Shown: piece by piece, positions 54,644 to 62,459 of the stretch
How the letters are laid out: every line of letters begins with the position of its first letter
How positions within the stretch are numbered: the first letter of the stretch is position 1
Assembly: GCF_030161595.1 (NCBI RefSeq)
Contig: NZ_BSUM01000001.1
Span: 806,001-870,000, forward strand
Length of the DNA stretch: 64,000 bases
Reading direction: 5' to 3'
Source: Litorihabitans aurantiacus
GTDB taxonomy: Bacteria; Actinomycetota; Actinomycetes; Actinomycetales; Beutenbergiaceae
Notes under the pieces: generated by a model
Databases searched by the model: none
Seen by the model: only the letters and a program-made list of their open reading frames with translations
What the model was told of the DNA's origin: nothing
Position numbers and translations under genes: made by a program

Positions 54644-54739
54644 CGGATCGACTGTGACGCCCCGCACGGATAGCGCGCCCTATCCGTGCCGAGCGCAACA
54701 GTCGGTCGGTTATCCGTGCGGGTCGTCACAGTCGATCCG
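54644..54739. repeat. Hairpin J
   Basis: A long palindrome pairs CGGATCGACTGTGACG...CGCACGGATA (54644-54672) with its complement at 54711-54739, with one unpaired C. A third copy of TATCCGTGC at 54681 offers an alternative inner hairpin with 54664-54672. The sequence is related to hairpin I. It lies between the XRE-operon promoter and the histidine kinase gene. Confidence 0.72.
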
Positions 54740-54825
54740 TGAACCGGGTCGGGCGCGCCGCTGGGGCCGCGGGTCCGTGACACATGTCAGCGGCGCGCCG
54801 CGCGCGCGGGTGACAGGCTGGGGGC

Positions 54826-56163
54826 ATGGTCGGCAGGAACGTGCGCTGGGTCGAGGGCTACACGAAGTGGTCGCTCATCCTGCTGGCGATCGGTGAACCC
54901 GTCCTCATCGCCTCGCTCCTGACCGAGTTCGCCCCGCTCGCCCCCGGCGCCCCCGAGCTCGACGGCCTCGGCGTCGCCCTCCTCCTGGTGCTCGTCGTCG
55001 TCCACACCGCCGCCTGCATCCACGCGATGGGCGCCGCGCTGCGCCGCACCGATCCCCACCGCGGCTTCCGCGGGCTCACGCCGCTGGCGATCACGACGGC
55101 GGCGGTCGTCGTCGCGATCGTCGTCGTCCTCCCGCTCGACGGACCCGCCGAGCCGATCCTCGCCTCGATCCCGCGCTCGACCGCGATCGCCGTCATCGGG
55201 CTCGCGACCGTCGGGGCGCTGTCGGCCCGCTGGGGCATGCGGGTCGTCGGTCTGATGCTGCTGGTGGTGCTCGCGGTCATCACGGCCGCCCAGGTCGGCA
55301 GCACCCACGACGGCGTTCTCGTCCTCCTCCCGGCCTACACGTTCGTCCTGCTCGCGATGGGCGCGAGCTTCCGCATCACCGTCTGGATCCTCGAGGTGGT
55401 GCGCGAGCTCGAGGTGAGCCGCGAGTCGCACGCGACCGTCGCCGTCGCTGAGGAGCGGCTGCGGATCTCGCGCGACATCCACGACGTCGTGGGGCGCGCG
55501 CTCGCCGTCGTCGCCGTGAAGAGCGAGCTCGCCGCCACCCTTGCCCGTCGCGGGGACGCGCGCGCCGAGCAGGAGATGGTCGAGGTCAACCAGGTCGCCC
55601 AGGAGTCGCTTCAGCAGGTCCGTGCCCTCGTCAGCGGCTACCGCGCCACCGACCTGCGCACCGAGCTCGCGGGCGCCCGCGCGGTGCTCGACTCCACGGG
55701 CATCCGCGTCACGGTCGAGGGCGGGGGAGCGGCGGGCGACGGCGGAGGTGGCGGCAGCGGTGAGGGCGCAGGGCCCGCCGCCCCCGCCGTCCAGGACGCG
55801 CTCGGTGCCGTCGTGCGCGAGGCCGTCACGAACGTCGTGCGCCACTCGCGCGCGACGTGGTGCACGCTCGAGCTCGCACCGCCGTCGACCGCCACCGGCT
55901 CCGGGACCGACGCCGGGACCGACGCCGGCGTCTCCGCCGCGTGGCGCCTCACGATCCGCAACGACGGTGCCTCCGCGCGGGTCCCGGCGGGTGCGCACGG
56001 GGACGTCGCCCCAGCGGCGGGCGAACCCCGCGCCGTCGGCCGCGGGAACGGCCTGCGCGGGCTCGCCGAGCGTCTCGCGCCCCTGCACGGCACCCTGACC
56101 ACCACCATCACCGACGACGTCGCCACCCTGACGGCGACCGTCCCGGAAGGGGAGACACCGTGA
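54826..56163 (+). CDS. Sensor histidine kinase, DesK/NarX type
   Basis: The 445-residue protein has about five or six N-terminal membrane helices (residues about 15-190) and no periplasmic sensor domain. The HisKA_3 dimerisation domain has the phospho-acceptor in RISRDIHDVVGRALAVVAVKSELA (His219). A C-terminal ATPase part follows, interrupted by two Gly/Pro-rich inserts, with DALGAVVREAVTNVVRHSRA (N box) and GRGNGLRGLAERLAPLHG (G box). Few-loop membrane sensors of this type often sense membrane state; the signal here is unknown. The stop overlaps the response-regulator GTG. Confidence 0.87.
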   Translation: MVGRNVRWVEGYTKWSLILLAIGEPVLIASLLTEFAPLAPGAPELDGLGVALLLVLVVVHTAACIHAMGAALRRTDPHRGFRGLTPLAITTAAVVVAIVVVLPLDGPAEPILASIPRSTAIAVIGLATVGALSARWGMRVVGLMLLVVLAVITAAQVGSTHDGVLVLLPAYTFVLLAMGASFRITVWILEVVRELEVSRESHATVAVAEERLRISRDIHDVVGRALAVVAVKSELAATLARRGDARAEQEMVEVNQVAQESLQQVRALVSGYRATDLRTELAGARAVLDSTGIRVTVEGGGAAGDGGGGGSGEGAGPAAPAVQDALGAVVREAVTNVVRHSRATWCTLELAPPSTATGSGTDAGTDAGVSAAWRLTIRNDGASARVPAGAHGDVAPAAGEPRAVGRGNGLRGLAERLAPLHGTLTTTITDDVATLTATVPEGETP

Positions 56164-56765
56164 TCCGCATCATGATCGCCGACGACGAGGCGCTGATCCG
56201 CGACGCCGTCGCGACCCTGCTCGACCTCGAGGACGACCTCGAGATCGTCGGCCGCGCCGGTTCGGGGACGGAGGCGATCGCCCTCGCCCCGCGGCTGGAG
56301 CCCGACGTCGCGGTGCTCGACCTGCAGATGCCCGGCGCGGACGGGATCGAGGTGGCGCAGGCGCTCGCGACCTCCGTCCCCGCCTGCGGCGTCGTCATCG
56401 TCACCTCGCACGGCCGCCCCGGCTACCTCAAGCGCGCGTTCGCGAGCGGGGTGCGGGCCTTCCTGCCGAAGACGGCGTCGGCGAGCGTGCTGGCCACCGC
56501 GATCCGGCAGGTGCACGACGGCGGCCGCTACGTCGACCCCGAGCTCGCCGCCGAGGCCATCGCCTCGGGCGACTCGCCGCTGACCGCGCGCGAGGCCGAC
56601 GTGCTCGAGCTCGCCGCGGCGGGCGCCCCCGTCGAGGAGATCGCCCGCCGCGCCCACCTCGCGAGCGGGACGGTGCGCAACTACCTGTCCTCCGCCGTCG
56701 CCAAGCTCGGCGTGGCCAACCGCCACGAGGCGGCGCGGCTGGCGCGCGCCCGCGGGTGGCTGTGA
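56160..56765 (+). CDS. LuxR-type response regulator, DesR-like
   Basis: The 201-residue protein has a receiver domain with acidic pair D8/D9, phospho-acceptor D54 in VAVLDLQMPGADG, and K104 in FLPKTASA. A C-terminal LuxR helix-turn-helix follows (LTAREADVLELAAAGAPVEEIARRAHLASGTVRNYLSSAVAKLGVANRHEAARLA). GTG 56160 overlaps the kinase stop (GTGA), so they form a two-component operon. Confidence 0.9.
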   Translation: MIRIMIADDEALIRDAVATLLDLEDDLEIVGRAGSGTEAIALAPRLEPDVAVLDLQMPGADGIEVAQALATSVPACGVVIVTSHGRPGYLKRAFASGVRAFLPKTASASVLATAIRQVHDGGRYVDPELAAEAIASGDSPLTAREADVLELAAAGAPVEEIARRAHLASGTVRNYLSSAVAKLGVANRHEAARLARARGWL

Positions 56766-56776
56766 CGCCGCCCGGC

Positions 56777-56782
56777 TAGGAT
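56777..56782 (+). promoter_or_regulatory. -10 box of plsC
   Basis: TAGGAT lies 8 nt before GTG 56791, a near-leaderless start. It overlaps the end region of the response-regulator gene's downstream gap. Confidence 0.5.
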
Positions 56783-56790
56783 CGGCGACC

Positions 56791-57519
56791 GTGAACGACA
56801 CCCCCGCGAACCGCAGCCCGCGCCGGTACTCCCTCACCTACCGAGGCATCGCGGGGGTGGTCAAGCCGCTGCTGGCCCTGGTCTCGGGCAAGGACTGGCG
56901 CGGCATGGAACGCCTGCCCCGCGAGGGTGGGGTCATCGTCGCCGCCAACCACGTCTCGTTGCTGGACCCGGTCACGACGGCGCACTCCCTCTACGACAAC
57001 GGCGCGCCCCCGCGGATCATGGCGAAGGCGGAGCTTTTCCGCGTGCCGATTCTCGGCCGGCTGCTGCGCGGGTCGGGTCAGATCCCGGTGCACCGCAACA
57101 CCCGCAACGCCGCCGACTCGCTCGAGGGCGCGCGCCGCGCGCTCGCGGCCGGGGAGTGCGTGCTGATCTTCCCCGAGGGCACCCTCACGCTCGACCCCGA
57201 CGGCTGGCCGATGGTCGCGCGCACCGGCGTCGCGCGCCTGGCACTCACCAGCGGCGCGCCCGTCGTGCCGGTGGCGCAGTGGGGTGCGAGCACGCTGCTC
57301 CCGCCACGTGCGAAGCTGCCGCGGCTGCTGCCCCGCACCCGGATGCAGGTGCTGGTGGGCGAGCCCGTCGACCTCGGCGACCTCGTCGGCCGGACCGACG
57401 CCGCGGCGCTGACCGAGGCGACCGCGCGGATCATGGGGGCGATCACCGCGCAGCTCGTGCAGCTGCGGGGCGGCGAGCCGCCCGTGACGCCGTTCGACCG
57501 CCGGGCGGCGGGCCTGTGA
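56791..57519 (+). CDS. plsC: 1-acyl-sn-glycerol-3-phosphate acyltransferase
   Basis: The 242-residue PlsC-family enzyme acylates lysophosphatidate at the membrane. It has the catalytic NHVSLLD (His54, Asp59) and the substrate motif FPEGT at about residues 127-131, with GSGQIPVHRNTRNAADSL between them and PVVPVAQWG after. It overlaps gpsA by TGATG, fitting a phospholipid-synthesis operon that supplies and uses glycerol-3-phosphate. Confidence 0.9.
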   Translation: MNDTPANRSPRRYSLTYRGIAGVVKPLLALVSGKDWRGMERLPREGGVIVAANHVSLLDPVTTAHSLYDNGAPPRIMAKAELFRVPILGRLLRGSGQIPVHRNTRNAADSLEGARRALAAGECVLIFPEGTLTLDPDGWPMVARTGVARLALTSGAPVVPVAQWGASTLLPPRAKLPRLLPRTRMQVLVGEPVDLGDLVGRTDAAALTEATARIMGAITAQLVQLRGGEPPVTPFDRRAAGL

Positions 57520-58514
57520 TGCGCTGCGCCGTCCTCGGCTCGGGCAGCTGGGGGACGACCTTCGCCCAGGTGCTCGCGGACGCGGGCCACGACGTCGTCA
57601 TCTGGGCGAAGTCGGCCGCCACCGCCGAGGCGATCACGCAGCGACACGTGAACACGACCTACCTGCCCGGCGTGGAACTGCCCGACACCGTGCGCGCCGA
57701 CACCGACCTGACCGCGGTGCTGGAGGGTGCCGAGCTGGTGGTCGTCGCCCTGCCCTCGCAGGTGGTGCGCGAGGTGCTCGCGCCGTACCGCGCGGCGGTG
57801 CCGCGAGGCGCCGTCGTCGTCAGCCTGATGAAGGGCGTGGAGCTCGGGTCCGACGAGCGCATGAGCCAGGTCCTCGCGGGCGTGTGGGACCTGCCGCGCG
57901 ATCGCGTCGCCGTCGTGTCGGGGCCGAACCTCGCGGGCGAGATCGCCCAGCGCCAGCCGACCACGACGGTCGTGGCCTGCGAGGACGAGGCGGTCGCGCT
58001 GCGCGTCGCCCAGGCGTGCGCGACGCCCTACTTCCGCACCTTCACCTCGACCGACGTGATCGGCGTCGAGATCGGGGGAGCGGTCAAGAACGTGATCGCG
58101 CTCGCCGTCGGGATCGCCCAGGGGCTCGGCTACGGCGACAACACCATGGCCTCGATCATGACGCGCGGGCTGTCCGAGGCGGCGCGGCTCGGTGCCGCGG
58201 TGGGCGCGCAGCCCGCCACCTTCGCGGGACTGGCCGGCATGGGCGACCTCATCGCCACCTGCTCCTCGCCGCTCTCGCGCAACCACCGCCTCGGCTCGCT
58301 GCTGGGGCGGGGCGAGAGCCTCGAGGCCGCGATCGAGGAGATCGGGTCGACGGCGGAGGGCGCCAAGTCCTGCCGCTCCATCCTGGACCTCGCGCAGCAG
58401 CACGGGGTGACGACGTCGATCATCTCGGCCGTCGTGGGGATCGTGCACGAGGGGCGCACCGTGCCCGAGACTGTCGCCTCCCTCGTGGACCGGCCGCCCC
58501 GGCCGGAGGACTGA
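57519..58514 (+). CDS. gpsA: Glycerol-3-phosphate dehydrogenase [NAD(P)+]
   Basis: The 331-residue enzyme reduces dihydroxyacetone phosphate to glycerol-3-phosphate. It has the Rossmann motif VLGSGSWGTTFAQVLADAGH at the N-terminus, SLMKGVELGSDERMSQVL, SGPNLAGEIAQ, the catalytic lysine region IGGAVKNVIALAVGIAQGLGYGDNTMASIMTRGLSEAARLG and FAGLAGMGDLIATCSSPLSRNHRLG. ATG 57519 shares a base with the plsC stop. Confidence 0.96.
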   Translation: MRCAVLGSGSWGTTFAQVLADAGHDVVIWAKSAATAEAITQRHVNTTYLPGVELPDTVRADTDLTAVLEGAELVVVALPSQVVREVLAPYRAAVPRGAVVVSLMKGVELGSDERMSQVLAGVWDLPRDRVAVVSGPNLAGEIAQRQPTTTVVACEDEAVALRVAQACATPYFRTFTSTDVIGVEIGGAVKNVIALAVGIAQGLGYGDNTMASIMTRGLSEAARLGAAVGAQPATFAGLAGMGDLIATCSSPLSRNHRLGSLLGRGESLEAAIEEIGSTAEGAKSCRSILDLAQQHGVTTSIISAVVGIVHEGRTVPETVASLVDRPPRPED

Positions 58515-58527
58515 GGCGCGGCCGGGC

Positions 58528-59601
58528 TCAGACCCCGGCGGGCTCGCGCGCGAGCGCCTCGCTGACCGCGGCGTCGATCCGGCGCTGGACCGCGGACCGA
58601 CGGCGACGGCGCAGCCGGAGCGCGACGACGACGGCCGCCACCAGGGCCGCGAGCGCGACGAGCTGCGGCCACGGCACGAGCCACGCGCTCCACGAGGAGG
58701 TGACGGTCGTGAGGTCGAGCGCGGCGTCGTCGCCGACCGTCATGGGCGTGGCGCGCACCTGACCACCGGTCCGCAGCAGCGGCCACACCTCGCCCACGGG
58801 CAGCCGCACGGTCGCGGTGTCACCGGGCAGGATCTCGCGCACGCCGACGGCGTCGACCTCCGTCACCGGGCCGAGCACGGCGGCCGCCGTCGCGCTCGTG
58901 CTCGCGCCGAGGCGGACGTTGCCGGTGTTGGCGAGGGTGACGTCCAGGTCGAGGGTGCCGGGCGCGAACGGGTTCCACGACGGCGCCCAGACAGGGGTGA
59001 CGCCGGTGACCTCGAAGGTCGGGACGACGTCGCCGGCCACCCGGAGGTGGAGCCGCGTACCGACGCGCGTGTCGAGGCCGACCACCTCGCCCGCCGCGGC
59101 CGAGGGCTGCGCCACCAGGCCGACCGGGTGGTCGCCCGGGGTCACGTCCGCCGGCACGTCGAGCCGGACGGGGAGCACGACGTCGGTGACGGCGTCCACG
59201 GTGACCTGCACGCTCTCGCCCGGGGCGCCGTCGCCCACCGCGACCCACGAGCCGGCGGCCTGCGGCGGGGCGCCCGGCGGGAGGACGTCGAACACGCCGT
59301 CGGCGGTCACGACGCCGTCGCTCGGGTACACGTCGAACGTCACCGCCCGGTCGGAGAAGTTCCGCAGCGCGACGCGGTCCTCGCCGCTGCCGCCCGGGTC
59401 GATCTCGAACCGCAGCGACGTGCGCGAGTCCGGGCCGTCCTGCCCGGCGGGGCCCAGGGACCAGGTGGTGGCGCCCGCGGAGGGGGCTGCGCCGTCGGGA
59501 TTCTGGGGCGCGGCCGAGGCGGCCGAGGCGGCGGGTGCGAGTGTGAGCAGGGCTGCGGCGATCGCGAGGGCGGGACGCAGGAGCGGGCGGCGGTGGGACA
59601 C
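58528..59601 (-). CDS. DUF916/WxL-interacting-type surface protein
   Basis: The 357-residue protein has a signal peptide (LLRPALAIAAALLTLAPAASAASA). A DUF916-like region follows (about residues 44-200): SLRFEIDPGGSGEDRVALRNFSDRAVTFDVYPSDGVVTADGVFDVL, then DVPADVTPGDHPVGLVAQP and RLHLRVAGDVVP. A beta domain and one C-terminal membrane helix (LVALAALVAAVVVALRLRRRRR) end it. In Gram-positives DUF916 proteins bind WxL-domain proteins and peptidoglycan. The gene downstream in coordinate, the phosphatase, ends in a WxL-like domain, so the two may interact. Confidence 0.75.
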   Translation of the reverse strand: MSHRRPLLRPALAIAAALLTLAPAASAASAAPQNPDGAAPSAGATTWSLGPAGQDGPDSRTSLRFEIDPGGSGEDRVALRNFSDRAVTFDVYPSDGVVTADGVFDVLPPGAPPQAAGSWVAVGDGAPGESVQVTVDAVTDVVLPVRLDVPADVTPGDHPVGLVAQPSAAAGEVVGLDTRVGTRLHLRVAGDVVPTFEVTGVTPVWAPSWNPFAPGTLDLDVTLANTGNVRLGASTSATAAAVLGPVTEVDAVGVREILPGDTATVRLPVGEVWPLLRTGGQVRATPMTVGDDAALDLTTVTSSWSAWLVPWPQLVALAALVAAVVVALRLRRRRRSAVQRRIDAAVSEALAREPAGV

Positions 59602-59639
59602 GGCGGACCTCGAGGGGGAGCGGGCGGTGCGGGTGACGC

Positions 59640-59716
59640 CGTCGTGCTCCGGAACCGTGACGGTCCCGGAGCACGACGGTGAGGACCGTGCGACGGCCGG
59701 AGGGCCGGCCGCACGG
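59640..59716 (-). terminator. Two hairpins after the alkaline phosphatase gene
   Basis: Just after the phosphatase stop a stem pairs GACCGTGCG-GCCGG with its complement (about 59684-59716, with a 3-nt bulge). A second stem has 16 of 17 pairs (59640-59656 with 59662-59678) around GTGAC. They probably end the phosphatase transcript before the DUF916 gene. Confidence 0.6.
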
Positions 59717-59724
59717 TCGGCCGG

Positions 59725-61626
59725 TCAGTCGACCGGGAAGAGCGAGACCGCGACCGTGCCGGCGTAGTCGCCGGGCTGCGTGGTCACGGGCAGCTCGAGG
59801 AAGAGCTCGGTCGCGACGTCGGTCGTGCCGAGGCGGCCCTCGGTGCCGGCGCGGGCGAGCAGGCTCGGGACCGCGAGGCCCTCACCGCCGTCGACCGCCG
59901 TGACGACCTTCGACCCGGGCGTGACGCCCGGTCGCTCGCCACGGATGCCGGGCTGCCAGCCGAGGTGGTCGGCGCGCAGGACGCGCTCGCCCGAGACGAG
60001 GTCGGAGGACTGCCCCGACAGGGCCCAGCCGCCGGTGCCGGCCTGCGCGTGCGAGCGCGAGTCGGTGACGGAGAAGGTGGGCAGCGCGGCCGTCATGCGC
60101 AGGCGGTCGCCGACGTTCGCGGGCGCCGACAGGTTCACGCCGTCACCGAAGTCGCCGACGCTGAGGGTGAGGGAGCCGTCCTGCGCCCCCGGGACGGGCA
60201 CGAGGGCGTTGACCGGGATCTCGCCCTCGCCGGCGGCGTCGCGCTCGCCCCACAGCTCGAACGCGACCCTCGCGACGTCGGTGTTGTCGAGGTAGTCGCC
60301 GCGCACCGGGTCGCTGCCGACGGCGTAGGAGGCCAGGACGTCGGCACCCGCACCCTGGGCGTAGAGCGGGACGAGCTGGTTGGTGTGGTCGCCCGAGAAC
60401 CAGGCCTCGCGCGGGAGCTGGCCCTTCTCACCGGTCAGCGGGGTCCACGACGGGTCCGAGTCGGCGCCGTCGAGGTAGCCGGTCTCGTGGTCGGCCGTGA
60501 CGACGACGAGGGTCTCCTCCCACGAGGACTCGGTCTCCACCCAGTCCACGACCGTCTCGACGGCCGCGTTGAAGTCGAGGGTCTCCTCGATGTTGCGCGT
60601 CGTCTCGTTGGCGTGGCCCGTCCAGTCGATCGCGCCGCCCTCGATCATGAGGAACAGGCCGTCCTCGTCCTTCTCCAGGACGTTCAGCGCGGCGCGGCTC
60701 AGCTCGGGCAGGTCGGGGACGTCGTTGGCCGGCACCTCGAACGGCAGCTGACCCTCGGACTCGCCGGAGCGTGCCTGCTGGAGGGTGGTGGCGACGGGGA
60801 CGAGGCCGAACAGCGAGTCGGGGACGTCGGTGCCGTCGGCGATCGCGCGCAGACCGTCGGTGGTCTCGACGAACGTGCGGGGGGTCTGGCCGTCCACGAG
60901 GCGCTGGTAGGTGGGCTCGCTGAGCCACGAGTAGTTCGCGGGGCGGGGCTGCGCGTCGTCGTCGAAGTGCGGGTGGCCGGCCCCGATGATGACGTCCAGG
61001 GGACCGTCGATCATCTCGTCGCCGATGCCGTGGTTGTCGTTGCGGTTCGCGTTGTGCGCGCCCCAGGCCGCCGGGGTGGCGTGGGCGAACTGCACGGAGG
61101 AGACGACACCGGTCGCGCGGCCCGTCTCGCTCGCGCGCTCGGCGACGTTCTTCGCGAACGTCCCCTCGGCGTCGACGCCGAGACGACCGTTGACCGTCTT
61201 CACGCCGGTGGCGAGCGCCGTGCCCGAGGCCGCGGAGTCGGTCGGACCCTGCTTGTTCCACTCGAAGTCGCCCCACGACTCCTCGGGGTCGTAGTAGCCG
61301 CGGCCGTTCGCCGCGAACGTGGACATGCCGACCTGCACGTCGAAGGACTGGTAGACCTGCGAGGCGGTGCCCGGCACGTGGTCGATCGTCCCGGCGGCGG
61401 GGTCGACCGCGACCTGGTGGAACGAGGTGCCGTGCTGGTAGAGCGAGGCGGCGTCGACGTGGTTGTACCCCATGCCGTCACCCACCATCACGATGATGTT
61501 CTTCGGCCCGTCGGAGGTGGCTCCCGCGCCGGGTGCCGCGGCGGCGGGGACGGTGATCGCGAGGGCCAGGCCGGCGGTGGCGAGGCCGGCGCACGTGCGG
61601 CGCAGAGGCGTGCGTGCTGAGCTCAT
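59725..61626 (-). CDS. phoA: Alkaline phosphatase with C-terminal WxL-like domain
   Basis: The 633-residue protein has a signal peptide (CAGLATAGLALAITVPAAAA). All active-site motifs of the PhoA family are present: MVGDGMGYNH, the nucleophile in DSAASGTALATGVKTVNG, EGGAIDWTGHAN, VVTADHETGY and SGDHTNQLVPLYAQG. From about residue 465 an extra 165-residue domain follows: LSVGDFGDGVNLSAP, FSVTDSRSHAQAGTGGWALSGQSSDLVSG, HLGWQPGIRG and TTQPGDYAGTVAVSLFPV. It contains a W-x-L motif and resembles WxL cell-wall-binding domains. The enzyme releases phosphate from organic esters at the surface. A PHO box lies upstream. Confidence 0.92.
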   Translation of the reverse strand: MSSARTPLRRTCAGLATAGLALAITVPAAAAPGAGATSDGPKNIIVMVGDGMGYNHVDAASLYQHGTSFHQVAVDPAAGTIDHVPGTASQVYQSFDVQVGMSTFAANGRGYYDPEESWGDFEWNKQGPTDSAASGTALATGVKTVNGRLGVDAEGTFAKNVAERASETGRATGVVSSVQFAHATPAAWGAHNANRNDNHGIGDEMIDGPLDVIIGAGHPHFDDDAQPRPANYSWLSEPTYQRLVDGQTPRTFVETTDGLRAIADGTDVPDSLFGLVPVATTLQQARSGESEGQLPFEVPANDVPDLPELSRAALNVLEKDEDGLFLMIEGGAIDWTGHANETTRNIEETLDFNAAVETVVDWVETESSWEETLVVVTADHETGYLDGADSDPSWTPLTGEKGQLPREAWFSGDHTNQLVPLYAQGAGADVLASYAVGSDPVRGDYLDNTDVARVAFELWGERDAAGEGEIPVNALVPVPGAQDGSLTLSVGDFGDGVNLSAPANVGDRLRMTAALPTFSVTDSRSHAQAGTGGWALSGQSSDLVSGERVLRADHLGWQPGIRGERPGVTPGSKVVTAVDGGEGLAVPSLLARAGTEGRLGTTDVATELFLELPVTTQPGDYAGTVAVSLFPVD

Positions 61627-61645
61627 GGTCTCTTCCTGTCGGTGA

Positions 61646-61665
61646 CGGCGGTCGCGCGACCGCCG
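61646..61665. promoter_or_regulatory. 20-bp perfect palindrome in the phosphatase leader
   Basis: CGGCGGTCGCGCGACCGCCG is a perfect palindrome about 20 bases before the phosphatase ATG (61626), between the PHO box and the ribosome binding site (AGGAAGAG). It could be an operator or a leader hairpin. Confidence 0.45.
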
Positions 61666-61682
61666 CACCCCAGCCCAGCCTG

Positions 61683-61704
61683 CTGCGGTGACGTCACGGT
61701 GAAC
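61683..61704 (-). promoter_or_regulatory. PHO box of the alkaline phosphatase gene
   Basis: Read on the minus strand, the two 11-nt direct repeats GTTCACCGTGA and CGTCACCGCAG fit the actinobacterial PhoP-binding PHO box (GTTCACC every 11 nt). They lie 57-78 bases upstream of the phosphatase start, the usual activator position. The box supports phosphate-starvation control by PhoR-PhoP. Confidence 0.65.
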
Positions 61705-61808
61705 ACCGGCGGACCGCCGGGTGGCGAGGGGTGGAAGGTCGATCGCCCCGACCCTGCCGCACGACGGCCGTCCTCCGGACGGCGGCGCCGTCGACGACGC
61801 GGGTGCCC

Positions 61809-61814
61809 TAGCGT
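61809..61814 (+). promoter_or_regulatory. -10 box of leaderless NUDIX gene
   Basis: TAGCGT lies exactly 6 nt before GTG 61821. Confidence 0.5.
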
Positions 61815-61820
61815 CGGACG

Positions 61821-62459
61821 GTGCCCGAGAACCCACGCGCCGACCGTGACGCCCTCGCCGTCGACCTCCCGCCCGCAGCGACGGTGACGTCGCCGGCCGA
61901 CCGGTGCGCCGCCGTCGTGCGCGACCTCCGCGCGATGCACCCGGCCGACGACGCCCAGCGCGCGCTGCGCGAGGAGTACGTCGCGCTCGTGCTCGATCGC
62001 GGTGGGGACGCGCTGCGCAAGGGCGGCGGGCCGGAGCACCTCACCGCCTCCACGTTCGTGCTCTCCGAGGACCTGAGCCACGTGCTGCTCACGCTGCACC
62101 GCAAGGCCGGGGCGTGGCTGCAGGTCGGCGGGCACGTCGAGGACGCGGACGCGACGCTGGCGGCCGCGGCGCGGCGCGAGGCCGAGGAGGAGAGCGGGTT
62201 CCCCGACGTCGTGCTCGCCTCCGAGGTCCCGGTGGACGTCGACCGCCACACGCTGGGGGAGCGCTTCAGCTGCCGGGCGCACTGGGACGTCGGGTTCGTG
62301 GCGCTGGCGCCGCGCGGGAGCGCGATCGTGGTCAGCGACGAGAGCGACGACGTCGCCTGGTGGCCGGTGGACGACCTGCCGCCGGACGCGCAGCCGGACC
62401 TGCGCCGTCGACTGCCGCGCGCCGTGGCGGCCGTGGTCGCGTCCCGTCGTGAGGTGTGA
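61821..62459 (+). CDS. NUDIX hydrolase
   Basis: The 212-residue protein has a complete Nudix box, GGHVEDADATLAAAARREAEEESGF (about residues 112-136), in the middle of a Nudix fold (HVLLTLHRKAGAWLQVGGHVE, then VWWPVDDLPPDAQPDLRRRL at the end). It hydrolyses a nucleoside diphosphate linked to an unknown group. The last codons and stop lie inside the left arm of element D. Confidence 0.85.
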   Translation: MPENPRADRDALAVDLPPAATVTSPADRCAAVVRDLRAMHPADDAQRALREEYVALVLDRGGDALRKGGGPEHLTASTFVLSEDLSHVLLTLHRKAGAWLQVGGHVEDADATLAAAARREAEEESGFPDVVLASEVPVDVDRHTLGERFSCRAHWDVGFVALAPRGSAIVVSDESDDVAWWPVDDLPPDAQPDLRRRLPRAVAAVVASRREV

